Positions 21,550-32,166 of a stretch of DNA of 64,000 nucleotides are shown piece by piece. Location of the stretch: assembly GCF_000739715.2 (NCBI RefSeq), contig NZ_BBJC02000002.1, positions 212,731-276,730 of the forward strand, written 5' to 3'. The position numbers were made by a program, and so were the translations under genes. Source of the DNA: Falsirhodobacter sp. alg1. Its GTDB lineage: Bacteria; Pseudomonadota; Alphaproteobacteria; Rhodobacterales; Rhodobacteraceae. The notes beneath the pieces are model-generated. The model saw only the letters and a list, made by a program, of their open reading frames with translations, had not been told where the DNA came from and ran no database searches. Numbering within the stretch: position 1 is the first letter of the stretch; the number at the start of each line of letters is the position of its first letter.

Positions 21550-22977
21550 TCAGATGCCTTTGGATTGATATGTTGCGGCAACCCGGCTGATAGAGACGAT
21601 ATAGGCCGCCATCCGCAGATCCTTGATATCCTCCCGGCCATGCCAAACCTCACGCATCGCCTGATAGGCCGTGCGCATGGTGTCATCCAGACCGGAACGG
21701 ACCAGCTCCAGTTCGCCCGCCCCCTTCAGGTATTTATCCTTGAAGTTAGGGGACATGGTCCAGCCAAGCCCCTTGTCCGCCGACAGACGTTCCAGCTCGT
21801 TGACCAGCAGCTCGTGGCGCGCCTCTTCGGCACGGCGCTGCATGCGGCCGAACCGGATATGCGACAGGTTCTTGACCCATTCAAAATAGCTGACCGTCAC
21901 CCCGCCGGCATTGGCATACATGTCGGGAATGATGACCGTCCCCTTTTTCCGCAGGATCTCATCGGCACCGAAAGTTACCGGGCCATTTGCCGCCTCGATG
22001 ATCAGCGGGGCCTTGATGCGGTCGGCATTGCCCAGATTGATCACCCCTTCCATCGCCGCGGGGATCAGGATGTCGCAATCAACCTCCAGCAGCTTTGCGC
22101 CATCCTCGGTAAAGCTTGCCTTGGGATAGTCACGGATGGAACCGGTTCTGCGGATCCACTGATAGATATCTTCCACGTCCAGCTCTGGCCCCGCAAGGGC
22201 GCCATCCCGTTCGATGATGGCGGTGATCTTGCATCCATCTTCTTCCGACAGGAACTTTGCCGCGTGATAGCCCACGTTCCCAAGGCCCTGAATGATGATC
22301 CGCTTGCCATCCAGCGTGCCGCTCAGATTGGCCTTGGCAATATCCTCGGGGTGGCGGAAGAATTCCCGCAGCGCGTATTGCACACCGCGGCCCGTCGCCT
22401 CCACCCGCCCCATGATGCCGCCTGCATTCAGCGGTTTGCCGGTCACGCAGGCCTTGGCATTGATATCGGTCGTGTTCATGCGGGCGTATTGATCGGCAAT
22501 CCACGCCATTTCCCGTTCCGAGGTTCCCATATCAGGGGCCGGAACATTCTGTGCCGGGTTGATCAGATCGCGCTTGATGAGCTCATAGGCGAAACGGCGG
22601 GTAATCAGCTCCAGCTCGCGTTCGTCATATTGGCGGGGGTCGATGCAAAGCCCCCCTTTGGAGCCGCCGAACGGGGTTTCAACAAGCGCGCATTTATAGG
22701 TCATGAGCGCGGCCAGCGCCTCTACCTCATCCTGATTGACGTTGATGGCATAACGGATGCCCCCTTTAACCGGCTCCATATGTTCCGAATGGACAGAACG
22801 GTATCCGGTGAATGTTTCGATCTTGCCCCGCAGGCGCACCCCGAACCGCACGGTATAGGTCGAATTGCAGACACGGATCTTCTGTTCCAGTCCGGGGCTC
22901 AGGTCCATGTACCGCACGGCACGGTTGAACATCAGATCGACTGACTCACGAAAGCTTGGTTCGCCGGCAACAACCAT
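21550..22977 (-). CDS. gdhA: Glu/Leu/Phe/Val dehydrogenase, probably NAD-type glutamate dehydrogenase
   Basis: Oxidative deamination of glutamate to 2-oxoglutarate (or the reverse), 475 aa. The substrate-binding block is KGGIRYAINV...ALMTYKCALVETPFGGSKGG with the catalytic lysine, and the nucleotide-binding glycine motif is IQGLGNVGYHAAKFL. The family's conserved PAPDMGT is present. The length with ~25 extra C-terminal residues matches the alphaproteobacterial NAD-linked branch. Transcribed toward dnaG with a gap of about 50 bases. Cofactor choice is inferred from family similarity. Confidence 0.92.
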   Translation of the reverse strand: MVVAGEPSFRESVDLMFNRAVRYMDLSPGLEQKIRVCNSTYTVRFGVRLRGKIETFTGYRSVHSEHMEPVKGGIRYAINVNQDEVEALAALMTYKCALVETPFGGSKGGLCIDPRQYDERELELITRRFAYELIKRDLINPAQNVPAPDMGTSEREMAWIADQYARMNTTDINAKACVTGKPLNAGGIMGRVEATGRGVQYALREFFRHPEDIAKANLSGTLDGKRIIIQGLGNVGYHAAKFLSEEDGCKITAIIERDGALAGPELDVEDIYQWIRRTGSIRDYPKASFTEDGAKLLEVDCDILIPAAMEGVINLGNADRIKAPLIIEAANGPVTFGADEILRKKGTVIIPDMYANAGGVTVSYFEWVKNLSHIRFGRMQRRAEEARHELLVNELERLSADKGLGWTMSPNFKDKYLKGAGELELVRSGLDDTMRTAYQAMREVWHGREDIKDLRMAAYIVSISRVAATYQSKGI

Positions 22978-23048
22978 CTCAAACTCCTTTTCGGTGCATC
23001 ATGATCTCCAGGCAGAATACGGGGCCCGCCTGCCGTGGCGATAACATC

Positions 23049-23885
23049 CTAGGCCAATGACATGGCTGCCCCTTTGGAAAAGTCCACAGTCTGCAGAAAG
23101 GGAAACTGCGCCTGCGATGCATGCCGGAACTCGTCGACTGTCAACGGACGGGAATGAATGCGGGTCGCCTTGGAGGTGCCGAAAACGGTTGAATCATGCC
23201 CGTGGAATTTCAGCTGGACCGACCCGATGACCGTAGGGTCCGTCACCGCGACAAAGCGGCGCGGCATTCCCATATGGCCGAATTCGAAAATTGAGCGACG
23301 ACGGTTATTGGGCTTCAATGCACAGCCCGCGCTGTGGAACGGAAGATCCATTTCGTAATAGCGCAGCCCTTCATCCGGATAGCAGGTCAGGATCAATTGG
23401 CGCGGCAGAGAAAAAGCATAGGACCGGTATGCCGCCATTGCCCTCGACGCTGCCCGCAATCGCGCGACGTAATCGAGGCAGAGTGTATCATCGTCATCGA
23501 TGCGGAACTGGACAATATCCAGACCCATCTCCGACATCACCGGCTGCAGGGCGCTGGCAACATCCCGTTCGGATGAAACCACCAGCCGGATTGCCGGAAC
23601 AGTCTGGCAAAGCTGCTGCAACCTTTGCAGGCAGGATGACGGAAGTTCCGGCGATGTCAGGACCAACAGGGTAAAATCCGGATCGGTCTGCCCGGCAATG
23701 GAAGGCAACAACAGGTTTTCGAAACACCAGAGCCGGAAAGCCAACCGCCGGGGAGCATAGAGTTCGGCGGCGACATCGGCGCGCACCTGTGCCTCCTGCT
23801 CAGGCGGAAGGTTGCGGTAGGCAACCCAATCCCCACGCCCCAAAAAGGAAAAGCGGCAAATTCCGACTATCGTGTCTACGGTCAT
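23049..23885 (-). CDS. Putative rhamnosyl-transferase-family glycosyltransferase
   Basis: Cytoplasmic GT-A-like glycosyltransferase of 278 aa. It begins GICRFSFLGRGDW and has NLLLPSIAGQTDPDFTLLVLTS, the typical GT-A donor-site opening, and an acidic metal motif in QFRIDDDDTL. This matches the 'putative rhamnosyl transferase' family (PF11316 type) common in Rhodobacteraceae. No other polysaccharide genes lie nearby, so acceptor and donor are unknown. Single gene between gdh and a divergent SleB-like gene. Confidence 0.75.
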   Translation of the reverse strand: MTVDTIVGICRFSFLGRGDWVAYRNLPPEQEAQVRADVAAELYAPRRLAFRLWCFENLLLPSIAGQTDPDFTLLVLTSPELPSSCLQRLQQLCQTVPAIRLVVSSERDVASALQPVMSEMGLDIVQFRIDDDDTLCLDYVARLRAASRAMAAYRSYAFSLPRQLILTCYPDEGLRYYEMDLPFHSAGCALKPNNRRRSIFEFGHMGMPRRFVAVTDPTVIGSVQLKFHGHDSTVFGTSKATRIHSRPLTVDEFRHASQAQFPFLQTVDFSKGAAMSLA

Positions 23886-24117
23886 GACCCCTCCAGAAAC
23901 CCGACCTCACGATAGGCACGCCGGGGCGCTTCTACAAAGCGTATAATCGACAATCCGGAACGAATGCGGGGAGATATCAGGCCAGACCAATACAGTCGGC
24001 GCACTCGACACGGTTTCCTGCATTCTGTACCGCATGAAAACAAATGAAGTTTCGGAACGCGAACGGGCTTGGGCCGATGTCTGGCCAATCGTGTGCGATG
24101 GGGCCGGGAGAACACGG

Positions 24118-24612
24118 ATGATCGGGTATATGCGCAAAGTCTTTCCCCTGCTGGGAATGGCCATTCTGTCTGGATGCGGCTCGGGCGGGCACCATACGGA
24201 ATTGGATTGCATGGAGCGCGCCATGTACTTTGAATCAAACCGCTCCAGCCGCGATGGAATGGTGGCAGTGGGCAGCGTTGTCATGAACCGTGTTGAATCG
24301 GCCAGCTATCCCAATTCGGTCTGTGGAGTCGTCGCCCAGAAAAACCAGTTCGCGCCAGGCATCATGTCCACCAAGATGGACGAACGGCAGTTGGCGCGCA
24401 TCAAGGGCCCTGCCGTATCGGTGTTGAAGGGAGAACGCCATCCGTTGATCGGAAACGCAAAATTCTTCCACGCGGCAAGCTATCGCGCGAATTATGACAA
24501 TATGCATTACGTTCTGGTTACGGGTGGAAACGCCTTTTACGAGCGGCGCAAAAGGGAACTGGTGACACAGCCGACACCACCCGCCCCGATCGAAGGGATT
24601 ACGGGCAGCTGA
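24118..24612 (+). CDS. SleB/CwlJ-like cell-wall hydrolase, predicted lipoprotein
   Basis: Predicted outer-envelope peptidoglycan hydrolase of 164 aa. From ATG 24118 (preceded by GGGAG at good spacing) the N-terminus is a lipoprotein signal with lipobox LSGC. The mature domain matches the cell-wall hydrolase family PF07486: AMYFESNRSSRDGMVAVGSVVMNRVESASYP (split here by the reader at E-S-N), a QFAPG segment and FFHAASYRANY. The conserved glutamate in YFESN is the likely catalytic residue. Upstream in-frame codons to 24034 do not look coding. Convergent with the thermonuclease gene. Confidence 0.78.
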   Translation: MIGYMRKVFPLLGMAILSGCGSGGHHTELDCMERAMYFESNRSSRDGMVAVGSVVMNRVESASYPNSVCGVVAQKNQFAPGIMSTKMDERQLARIKGPAVSVLKGERHPLIGNAKFFHAASYRANYDNMHYVLVTGGNAFYERRKRELVTQPTPPAPIEGITGS

Positions 24613-24618
24613 ATTGCC

Positions 24619-25194
24619 CTAATGTGATTTGCGCCAGTCCCAAGGCATGGTGAACTTGCTTCCCCAAATACCTGCCCGTGCGATCTTGGCGGCCGCTTCG
24701 TTGGCGGCATAGATGGTGCCACCATAGGCACGATAGGCCACCGCCCAGCCGTTTCGGACCATCCAGGCATTTATGTCCACGGTTCCGACCTTGCAGGTTG
24801 CCACGCTCCGGCCATAGCGGTCGGTATTACGCTTTTCGCAACTTACCGCGCGGGAGCCGATCAGCCGGGTCAGGGCCTGGGTCGCCTTTTGCCCGCATCG
24901 CCAGACACGAAAGCGGCTTCGGCATGTCTGCGCGCTTTCGGGCGCGTCAATGCCGAAAAGGCGGATACGCTCCCCTTTCAGGTTCAGCGTATCCCCATCA
25001 ATGACCTTTGTACCCCCGACCCCCAGTTCGCGAAAAAGCGTTTGGGTGCTCCATACCTGAACTGCCATATCCAGCACCGTTTGCCGCCATTGCTGATTAT
25101 TGTCTCCGAACACCCACCCCCCAAGCAGAAATGCTGCAACGAGCATCAGAATTTTGGGGCCCAAGGTGCTATTTTTCTTTTTTCTACGCGCCAT
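24619..25194 (-). CDS. Membrane-anchored thermonuclease (SNase-like), copy 1
   Basis: Staphylococcal-nuclease-fold protein of 191 aa with an N-terminal membrane anchor (KILMLVAAFLLGGWVFG) after a basic stretch, placing the domain in the periplasm. SNase motifs: VIDGDTLNLKGERIRLFGIDAPE, with the Arg and Glu of the active site, and DRYGRSVATC with the second Arg. Four cysteines (two around residues 100-110, two near 130-150) are conserved with the second copy at 57453-58028 and probably form disulfides. Start at 25194 (MARRKKK); an upstream ATG at 25224 is weaker. A DNA/RNA scavenging role is plausible. Confidence 0.85.
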   Translation of the reverse strand: MARRKKKNSTLGPKILMLVAAFLLGGWVFGDNNQQWRQTVLDMAVQVWSTQTLFRELGVGGTKVIDGDTLNLKGERIRLFGIDAPESAQTCRSRFRVWRCGQKATQALTRLIGSRAVSCEKRNTDRYGRSVATCKVGTVDINAWMVRNGWAVAYRAYGGTIYAANEAAAKIARAGIWGSKFTMPWDWRKSH

Positions 25195-25437
25195 TACGGG
25201 CGTTTGCCTTGAGTGATTCGGCAATGCAAGGGGCTGGCCAGTGTGATTCGGTATTAAATCGCGAATTTGATGTTCACGTTACGTCCATCGCCAGAAAAAC
25301 ATGCCCAGAAGGGGTATATCATGAACATACGAGATTATGGGTGTGAAGGAACAACGAGGCTGCGGCAGGGGCGCAATCTCCTTACCCCCCGTTGATCGGT
25401 AGCGATGTTTCTGCGGCAATCCCGACCCGCTGCCGGA

Positions 25438-26055
25438 TCAGAACAGGCCAGATCCTCGCAGACCATCAATGATGAACTGGATCGATAGCGCCGCCAGCAG
25501 CATACCGAACAGCCGGGTCAAAACCATGGTACCGGTCCGCCCCAGCAATCGGGCCAGCCCGCCAGCCATTGCGAACAGAATGGCCGCAATACCCAACACG
25601 GTCAGCATCACCCCGTGGATCATCAACGTGTGCAGGGCCGTGCCGTTTTCATTGACCAGCAGGATCATCGAGGCCATTGCCCCCGGCCCCGCCAACAGCG
25701 GCGTGGCAAGCGGGAACACCGATGGATCATGCCCCGGCACATCATCGCTTGCCTTATCCTCGCGCCGCTCGGTCCGGCGTTCGAAAAGCATGTCGAGCGC
25801 TGTCAGGAACAGCAATACACCCCCGGCGATCCGGAATGCCGGAAGCGATATGCCGATACCCGCCAGAATGGCCTCTCCGGCCAGACCGAAAATCGTCAAC
25901 AGAACCGCCGCAATGATGACCGCCGTCCAGCCGGTCCGCATCCGCTGCCGCGGCGTCATGTCATGCGTAAGGGCAATGAATATCGGGGCCAGACCGATCG
26001 GATCGATGACCACGAACAGGGTCACAAAGGCACTGATGATCGTGGTCATTTCCAT
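25438..26055 (-). CDS. MarC-family integral membrane protein
   Basis: Membrane protein of 205 aa with six hydrophobic segments. MarC signatures: FVTLFVVIDPIGLAPIF at the N-terminus and FPLATPLLAGPGAMASMILL in the middle. Function of the family is unsettled (the link to multiple antibiotic resistance is not supported). Start at ATG 26055; an extended frame to 26115 lacks membrane character. The 243 bases to its left, up to the thermonuclease start, hold no gene I can support. Confidence 0.88.
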   Translation of the reverse strand: MEMTTIISAFVTLFVVIDPIGLAPIFIALTHDMTPRQRMRTGWTAVIIAAVLLTIFGLAGEAILAGIGISLPAFRIAGGVLLFLTALDMLFERRTERREDKASDDVPGHDPSVFPLATPLLAGPGAMASMILLVNENGTALHTLMIHGVMLTVLGIAAILFAMAGGLARLLGRTGTMVLTRLFGMLLAALSIQFIIDGLRGSGLF

Positions 26056-26209
26056 CGGGGTACTTCGGTTTTTGAATAGAACGGCGCAGCGCCGCACAGT
26101 GTACGGCCTGCGCAAATCGCATCAGCACGGGGACGCCCCGTCAGGGCAAAAGCAGGCCGACGATTGCCGGATCTATCCCGCAGGATAGATAGCCGCGCCC
26201 TACCCCGGA

Positions 26210-26521
26210 TCAGTGGGTCCAGGGGCCCTTGCGGTTGCTGGCAAAGTTCTCGCCATAACCGCCGGCGCGCACATTGGGCTTGCGGGTCTGGGGTTCCTGC
26301 ACTTCGGCGTCGATATTGTTTTCCCTGGCATATGCCTCGGCAGCCTCACGGCTATCAAAACGCAGACGCACCTGACGTTGCGTATCGTCAGAAGAGGTCC
26401 AGCCCATCAGCGGGTCAATCTCTCGGGCAGACGCGGGGGCATAGTCCAGCACCCATTCCTTTGTCTTCGCCATTCCCGATTGCATTGCCGTCCGGGCGGG
26501 TTTGTAAATTCGCGCGCGCAT
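26210..26521 (-). CDS. ETC complex I accessory subunit (NDUFS4-like)
   Basis: Protein of 103 aa matching the ETC complex I subunit conserved region: [15 protein letters not shown], then [26 protein letters not shown] and a late [12 protein letters not shown]. In mitochondria and alphaproteobacteria this accessory subunit stabilises the NADH-binding module of NADH:ubiquinone oxidoreductase. It stands apart from any nuo operon. Length is normal for bacterial members. It diverges from uvrB. Just past its stop lies a perfect 8-bp hairpin (26171-26190) without a U-tract. Confidence 0.92.
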   Translation of the reverse strand: MRARIYKPARTAMQSGMAKTKEWVLDYAPASAREIDPLMGWTSSDDTQRQVRLRFDSREAAEAYARENNIDAEVQEPQTRKPNVRAGGYGENFASNRKGPWTH

Positions 26522-26598
26522 CAGAAGTCCTCGACCGAAGTTGCCTGACGCATATGGCCGATTTCTTGGCCCGCTTGCAAGTCCGGCATCTTGAACCG

Positions 26599-26613
26599 GA
26601 ACAAAGACCGATC
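26599..26613 (+). promoter_or_regulatory. Candidate LexA/SOS box upstream of uvrB
   Basis: GAAC-N7-GATC lies 27 bases before the uvrB start. Alphaproteobacterial LexA binds GTTC-N7-GTTC (GAAC-N7-GAAC on the other strand), and GATC variants are known in Rhodobacter, so this matches seven of eight fixed bases. uvrB is a classical SOS gene, which raises the prior. One such match can occur by chance. Confidence 0.4.
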
Positions 26614-26639
26614 AAATAAAGAGGCGTAAAGGATGCCCG

Positions 26640-28817
<2,178 letters not shown>

Positions 28818-28907
28818 AATTATTTCGCAATTCCGGTCGGATATCGGGAACCTGTTTCCGGTGTCCCGAGTTTTCCAGATGTCACGAAACAACAGGACGC
28901 GAAAATC

Positions 28908-29045
28908 ATGCGCAAACTGACCCTCCTACCGATCCTCGCTCTGGCTGCTCTGGCTGCTTGCAATACAGTTGACGGAGCAGGTCAGGATCTGTCGTCCGCA
29001 GGTGGTGCGATCAGCAACACCTCGCGTGAAGTCGCAAATCCGTAA
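28908..29045 (+). CDS. Entericidin A/B-like small lipoprotein
   Basis: 45-codon gene. The peptide begins MRKLTLLPILALAAL with lipobox LAAC (Cys18), then NTVDGAGQDLSSAG, the short amphipathic pattern of the entericidin EcnA/EcnB family. In enterics these are a toxin/antidote lipoprotein pair; alphaproteobacteria usually carry a single member of unclear role, as here. Followed 18 bases after the stop by a strong terminator, which supports an independent short transcript. Confidence 0.82.
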   Translation: MRKLTLLPILALAALAACNTVDGAGQDLSSAGGAISNTSREVANP

Positions 29046-29062
29046 GATATCATCAGCGTCGT

Positions 29063-29095
29063 AAAAAAGGCCGGTCATTGCGACCGGCCTTTTTT
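29063..29095. terminator. Bidirectional intrinsic terminator
   Basis: A6 - GGCCGGTC - ATTGC - GACCGGCC - T6: an 8-bp perfect GC stem flanked by A and T runs, so it works in both directions. It serves the entericidin-like gene on the plus strand and the dehydrogenase gene ending at 29099 on the minus strand. Confidence 0.9.
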
Positions 29096-29098
29096 CGT

Positions 29099-30532
29099 TC
29101 AATGTGCAGTAGTTACGAAACGGGTATCCAGATAGGCGTCGATCGCTTCCGAGCCGCCCTCCGTGCCGTATCCGCTGTCCTTCAGACCGCCGAAAGGCGT
29201 CTCGGGCAAGGCCAGACCCAGGTGGTTGATCGTGAGCATGCCCGCCTCGACCCCGGATGTCAGACGTTCGACATTCTCGTGGCTGCGCGCATAGGCATAG
29301 GAGGCCAGACCGAACGGCAGGCGGTTCGCTTCGGTAATCCCCTCTTCCAGCGAGGCGATACGGTTTACGATGGCAACGGGACCGAAGGGTTCTTCATTCA
29401 TGATCCGCGCGGAAACAGGCACATCGGCCAGAACCGTCGGCTCGAAGAAATAGCCCTTGTTGCCGATCCGGTGGCCGCCGGTTACCAGCTTTGCGCCTTT
29501 CTCGACGGCATCGCCAATCAGCTCTTCCATCGCAGGAATACGACGGTCATTGGCCAGCGGGCCCATTTCGACGCCATCGTCAAAACCGTTGCCGGTCTTG
29601 ATCGCCTTCATGCCCTTGCTGAAAGCTTCCAGAAAACCGTCCGAAATTTTCTGATCCACAAGGAAGCGTGTCGGTGAAACGCACACCTGCCCGGCATTGC
29701 GGGTTTTATGCATTACCATTTGCTGGGCCGCTTTTTCCCAATCGGCATCATCGGCGATGATGACCGGAGCGTGGCCGCCCAGTTCCATCGTTGCCCGCTT
29801 CATGTGCGATCCGGCCATGGAGGCAAGCAGTTTTCCGACCGGCGTCGATCCGGTAAAGCTGATCTTGCGGATTACCGGGTGCTTGATCAGATATTCGGAA
29901 ATGTCCGCCGGTACACCATAGACCAGTCCGATCACGCCCGCAGGCACGCCCGCATCGGCAAAGGCGCGGATCAGTTCGGCAGGTGATGCCGGGGTTTCCT
30001 CGGGGGCCTTCACGATGATCGAGCAGCCGGCAGCCAGCGCGGCCGACAGCTTGCGTACAACCTGGTTCACGGGGAAGTTCCACGGCGTAAAGGCTGCCAC
30101 CGGGCCGACCGGATGGCGGATCGTCAGTTGCTGTACCCCTGCCGCGCGGGCGGGAATGACCTGACCATAGGTGCGGCGGGCCTCTTCGGCGAACCAGTCG
30201 ATCACATCGGCAGCGCCCATGATCTCACCCTTGGACTGTGCCACGGGTTTGCCCTGTTCGCGTGTCATTGTGGCAGCGATGCTGTCCACACGCTCGCGCA
30301 GGATATCCGCAGCACGACGCATCAGCTTCGACCGCTCGAATGCGGACATAGCGCTCCAGGTGCGGAAGCCGCGGCTCGTTGCTTCCAGTGCATCATCAAG
30401 ATCGGCTGTTTTTGCCCACGCAACATGGCCGATCGTTTCTTCGGTTGCGGGATCGACGACCGGGATCGTCGCACCATCGCGCGCGGCGCGCCATGTACCA
30501 TCGATGAAAAGCTGGGTATCGGCGTAAGTCAT
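29099..30532 (-). CDS. gabD: NAD(P)-dependent succinate-semialdehyde-type dehydrogenase
   Basis: Aldehyde dehydrogenase superfamily enzyme of 477 aa, closest to the GabD/SSADH branch (last step of GABA catabolism: succinate semialdehyde to succinate). Features: [33 protein letters not shown], the catalytic Glu in [11 protein letters not shown] and catalytic Cys in [10 protein letters not shown]. Start at 30532 ([12 protein letters not shown]); the frame runs upstream to 30613 without coding character. No GABA transaminase gene is adjacent, so glutarate semialdehyde or other short aldehydes are possible substrates. Diverges from the RibD-like gene. Confidence 0.85.
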   Translation of the reverse strand: MTYADTQLFIDGTWRAARDGATIPVVDPATEETIGHVAWAKTADLDDALEATSRGFRTWSAMSAFERSKLMRRAADILRERVDSIAATMTREQGKPVAQSKGEIMGAADVIDWFAEEARRTYGQVIPARAAGVQQLTIRHPVGPVAAFTPWNFPVNQVVRKLSAALAAGCSIIVKAPEETPASPAELIRAFADAGVPAGVIGLVYGVPADISEYLIKHPVIRKISFTGSTPVGKLLASMAGSHMKRATMELGGHAPVIIADDADWEKAAQQMVMHKTRNAGQVCVSPTRFLVDQKISDGFLEAFSKGMKAIKTGNGFDDGVEMGPLANDRRIPAMEELIGDAVEKGAKLVTGGHRIGNKGYFFEPTVLADVPVSARIMNEEPFGPVAIVNRIASLEEGITEANRLPFGLASYAYARSHENVERLTSGVEAGMLTINHLGLALPETPFGGLKDSGYGTEGGSEAIDAYLDTRFVTTAH

Positions 30533-30673
30533 ATACAAACTCTCAAATGGGCGGCAATAAGCCGCACGGTATTGGACCCTTTCAAGGGTGGGGATTGCAC
30601 GTCCGAAGATCAAGCCGCATTGACCCTTTCTTGCCGCACCCTAAACTTGGTCAATGAAAACAGGGCGGCATAC

Positions 30674-31438
30674 GTGAACAATCTGACCATAACGGCCGAT
30701 CACTGGCAGGACATGCTGAACCTGCGGCGGGGCGAAGGCGGCTATCACGGCCTGCACCCGGTGTTCAGCGAGCTGGCCCGCCGCGACCGGCCCTATGTGG
30801 TGGCACAGGTCGGCCAATCGCTGGATGGCCGCGTGGCCACGCCGGCCGGCGATGCGCGTGACATCTCGGGGCCTGACGGATTGATCCATCTGCACCGCCT
30901 GCGGGCATTGTGCGATGCGGTGATCGTAGGGGTCGGAACCGTCATTGCCGATAACCCGAGCCTGAGCGTAAGGAACGTCCCCGGCCCCGACCCTGTTCGG
31001 GTTGTCATCGACTGCAACGGTCGGATGCCGCGCAATGCCCAGATGCTGCATGACGGTGGGAGCGAGGTCCTGATCGTGACCGCCGAGGATGTGCCGCCCC
31101 CTACATTGGATGCGACCATTCTGCAGCTGCCCCGCATTCCTTCGGGTCTATGCCCTCGTGCCATTCTGAATACCCTGGCAGCCCGCGCCCTGACCACGGT
31201 ACTGGTCGAAGGGGGCGCGCGGACCATCGGCCGGTTTCTGACAGGGGGGCACTTGGACAGGCTGCATGTGACGGTGGCGCCGCTGATCATAGGGTCAGGA
31301 CCAAGCGGGATTGCCCTGCCCGATATCACCTATCTGGCACAGGCCACGCGCCCTGCGGTGCAGGTGCATAACCTAGGATCAGATATATTGTTCGATTGCG
31401 ACCTGTCCTACTCGGCCAAGATCAGCACATCCATATGA
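30674..31438 (+). CDS. Reductase-only RibD homologue
   Basis: 254-aa protein with a dihydrofolate-reductase-like RibD C-terminal domain but no cytidine-deaminase domain: neither the HAE nor the PCxxxGKTPPC zinc motif is present. From residue ~45 it parallels the reductase half of true RibD in this window: VAQVGQSLDGRVATPAG, VGVGTVIADNPSLSVR, VLVEGGARTIGRFL. Such stand-alone reductases (fungal Rib7, archaeal ArfC) reduce the ribosyl group before deamination. Starts with GTG at 30674; upstream open frame to 30113 is antisense to gabD. Its last 31 bases overlap the convergent methyltransferase gene. Context is the seven-gene pterin-like locus. Confidence 0.82.
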   Translation: MNNLTITADHWQDMLNLRRGEGGYHGLHPVFSELARRDRPYVVAQVGQSLDGRVATPAGDARDISGPDGLIHLHRLRALCDAVIVGVGTVIADNPSLSVRNVPGPDPVRVVIDCNGRMPRNAQMLHDGGSEVLIVTAEDVPPPTLDATILQLPRIPSGLCPRAILNTLAARALTTVLVEGGARTIGRFLTGGHLDRLHVTVAPLIIGSGPSGIALPDITYLAQATRPAVQVHNLGSDILFDCDLSYSAKISTSI

Positions 31439-32166
31439 CCGACCCGGCATTCCGCTTCGGGGATCATCGCGATGCGGGCCTGCACCCATTTATCGATATC
31501 CGGAACCAGCCCCGTTTCTGCCACCGCTATGCCGATACCCCGCAGATATTCAGTCTGTAGCGCTTCATGATCGGCGGTCAGAACCCAGTCGCTAGGTCCT
31601 GAAACCACCCGGTAGCCCGGAACACTCTGGCTCAACACCTCGGCCGAGCGTGGGCCAAGCGCGGGGCCGAACCCCTTATCCCGCTGCTGGTGAAGGTTGA
31701 ACGCGGCGGTAACAGCGGCATCCAGCGGATGGAAGACACTCCATTCCATGCGGCCATCGTAATTCAACGCGGCATATAAGGATGCACCGACCTGATCCAG
31801 CCGGGCGATAAGCCGTTGCACGTAATCTGCCGAACACAGATCGAACAAGGCCGAAGCTGTCACATGCCCTCCGGGTATCAGGGGCAATGATGCAAGATCG
31901 TTCAGATCACAGGGCAAAAGATTGGCATCGGGGTGGCGATGCCCGGCATGCTGCAACAGGGTGGCATCCATATCTGTCAACGTCCATTGCACATCCTGTG
32001 CCAGATATGACGACACGGCCCGCAGCGTGGAGCCCGTACCCGACCCCAGATCCAGAATGGACGTATCCGGGCCGACATCCGCCACAAAGGCCGCCAGAAC
32101 GTCGGCATTCCGGGCTGCGGTATCTACGGGTTCACGCAGGGCCAACCACTCGGCAGTAAAGCTCAT
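31408..32166 (-). CDS. Class I SAM-dependent methyltransferase
   Basis: 252-aa predicted methyltransferase. Motif I is ILDLGSGTGSTLR, followed by an acidic residue at the end of strand 2 (TLTDMDATLL) and a motif near NLLPCDLNDL. Start at 32166, with GGAGG upstream and a four-base ATGA overlap with the preceding glycosyltransferase stop. It is the last gene of the four-gene leftward operon (dehydrogenase, PTPS-like, glycosyltransferase, methyltransferase). The acceptor is unknown; a position on the glycosylated GTP-derived product is inferred from context only. Confidence 0.85.
   Translation of the reverse strand: MSFTAEWLALREPVDTAARNADVLAAFVADVGPDTSILDLGSGTGSTLRAVSSYLAQDVQWTLTDMDATLLQHAGHRHPDANLLPCDLNDLASLPLIPGGHVTASALFDLCSADYVQRLIARLDQVGASLYAALNYDGRMEWSVFHPLDAAVTAAFNLHQQRDKGFGPALGPRSAEVLSQSVPGYRVVSGPSDWVLTADHEALQTEYLRGIGIAVAETGLVPDIDKWVQARIAMIPEAECRVGHMDVLILAE

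Noticed and set aside
24603-24619. Short GGGCA/TGCCC hairpin between the SleB-like and nuclease genes
   Set aside because: Only 5 bp with no clear U-tract; too weak for a terminator call.
25321-25395. Possible 24-codon peptide
   Set aside because: No clear ribosome site, no signal or domain; indistinguishable from chance.
26171-26190. Perfect 8-bp hairpin ATCTATCC-CGCA-GGATAGAT past the NDUFS4-like gene
   Set aside because: Good stem but no U-tract on either strand, so I did not call it a terminator; mentioned in the gene entry only.
26522-26639. Possible tRNA upstream of uvrB
   Set aside because: Some GC-rich pairing, but no T-loop (GTTCRANYC) or acceptor stem could be formed.
30113-30673. 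N-terminal extension of the RibD-like reductase
   Set aside because: Lies antisense to the gabD gene and shows no domain; GTG 30674 gives a normal start.
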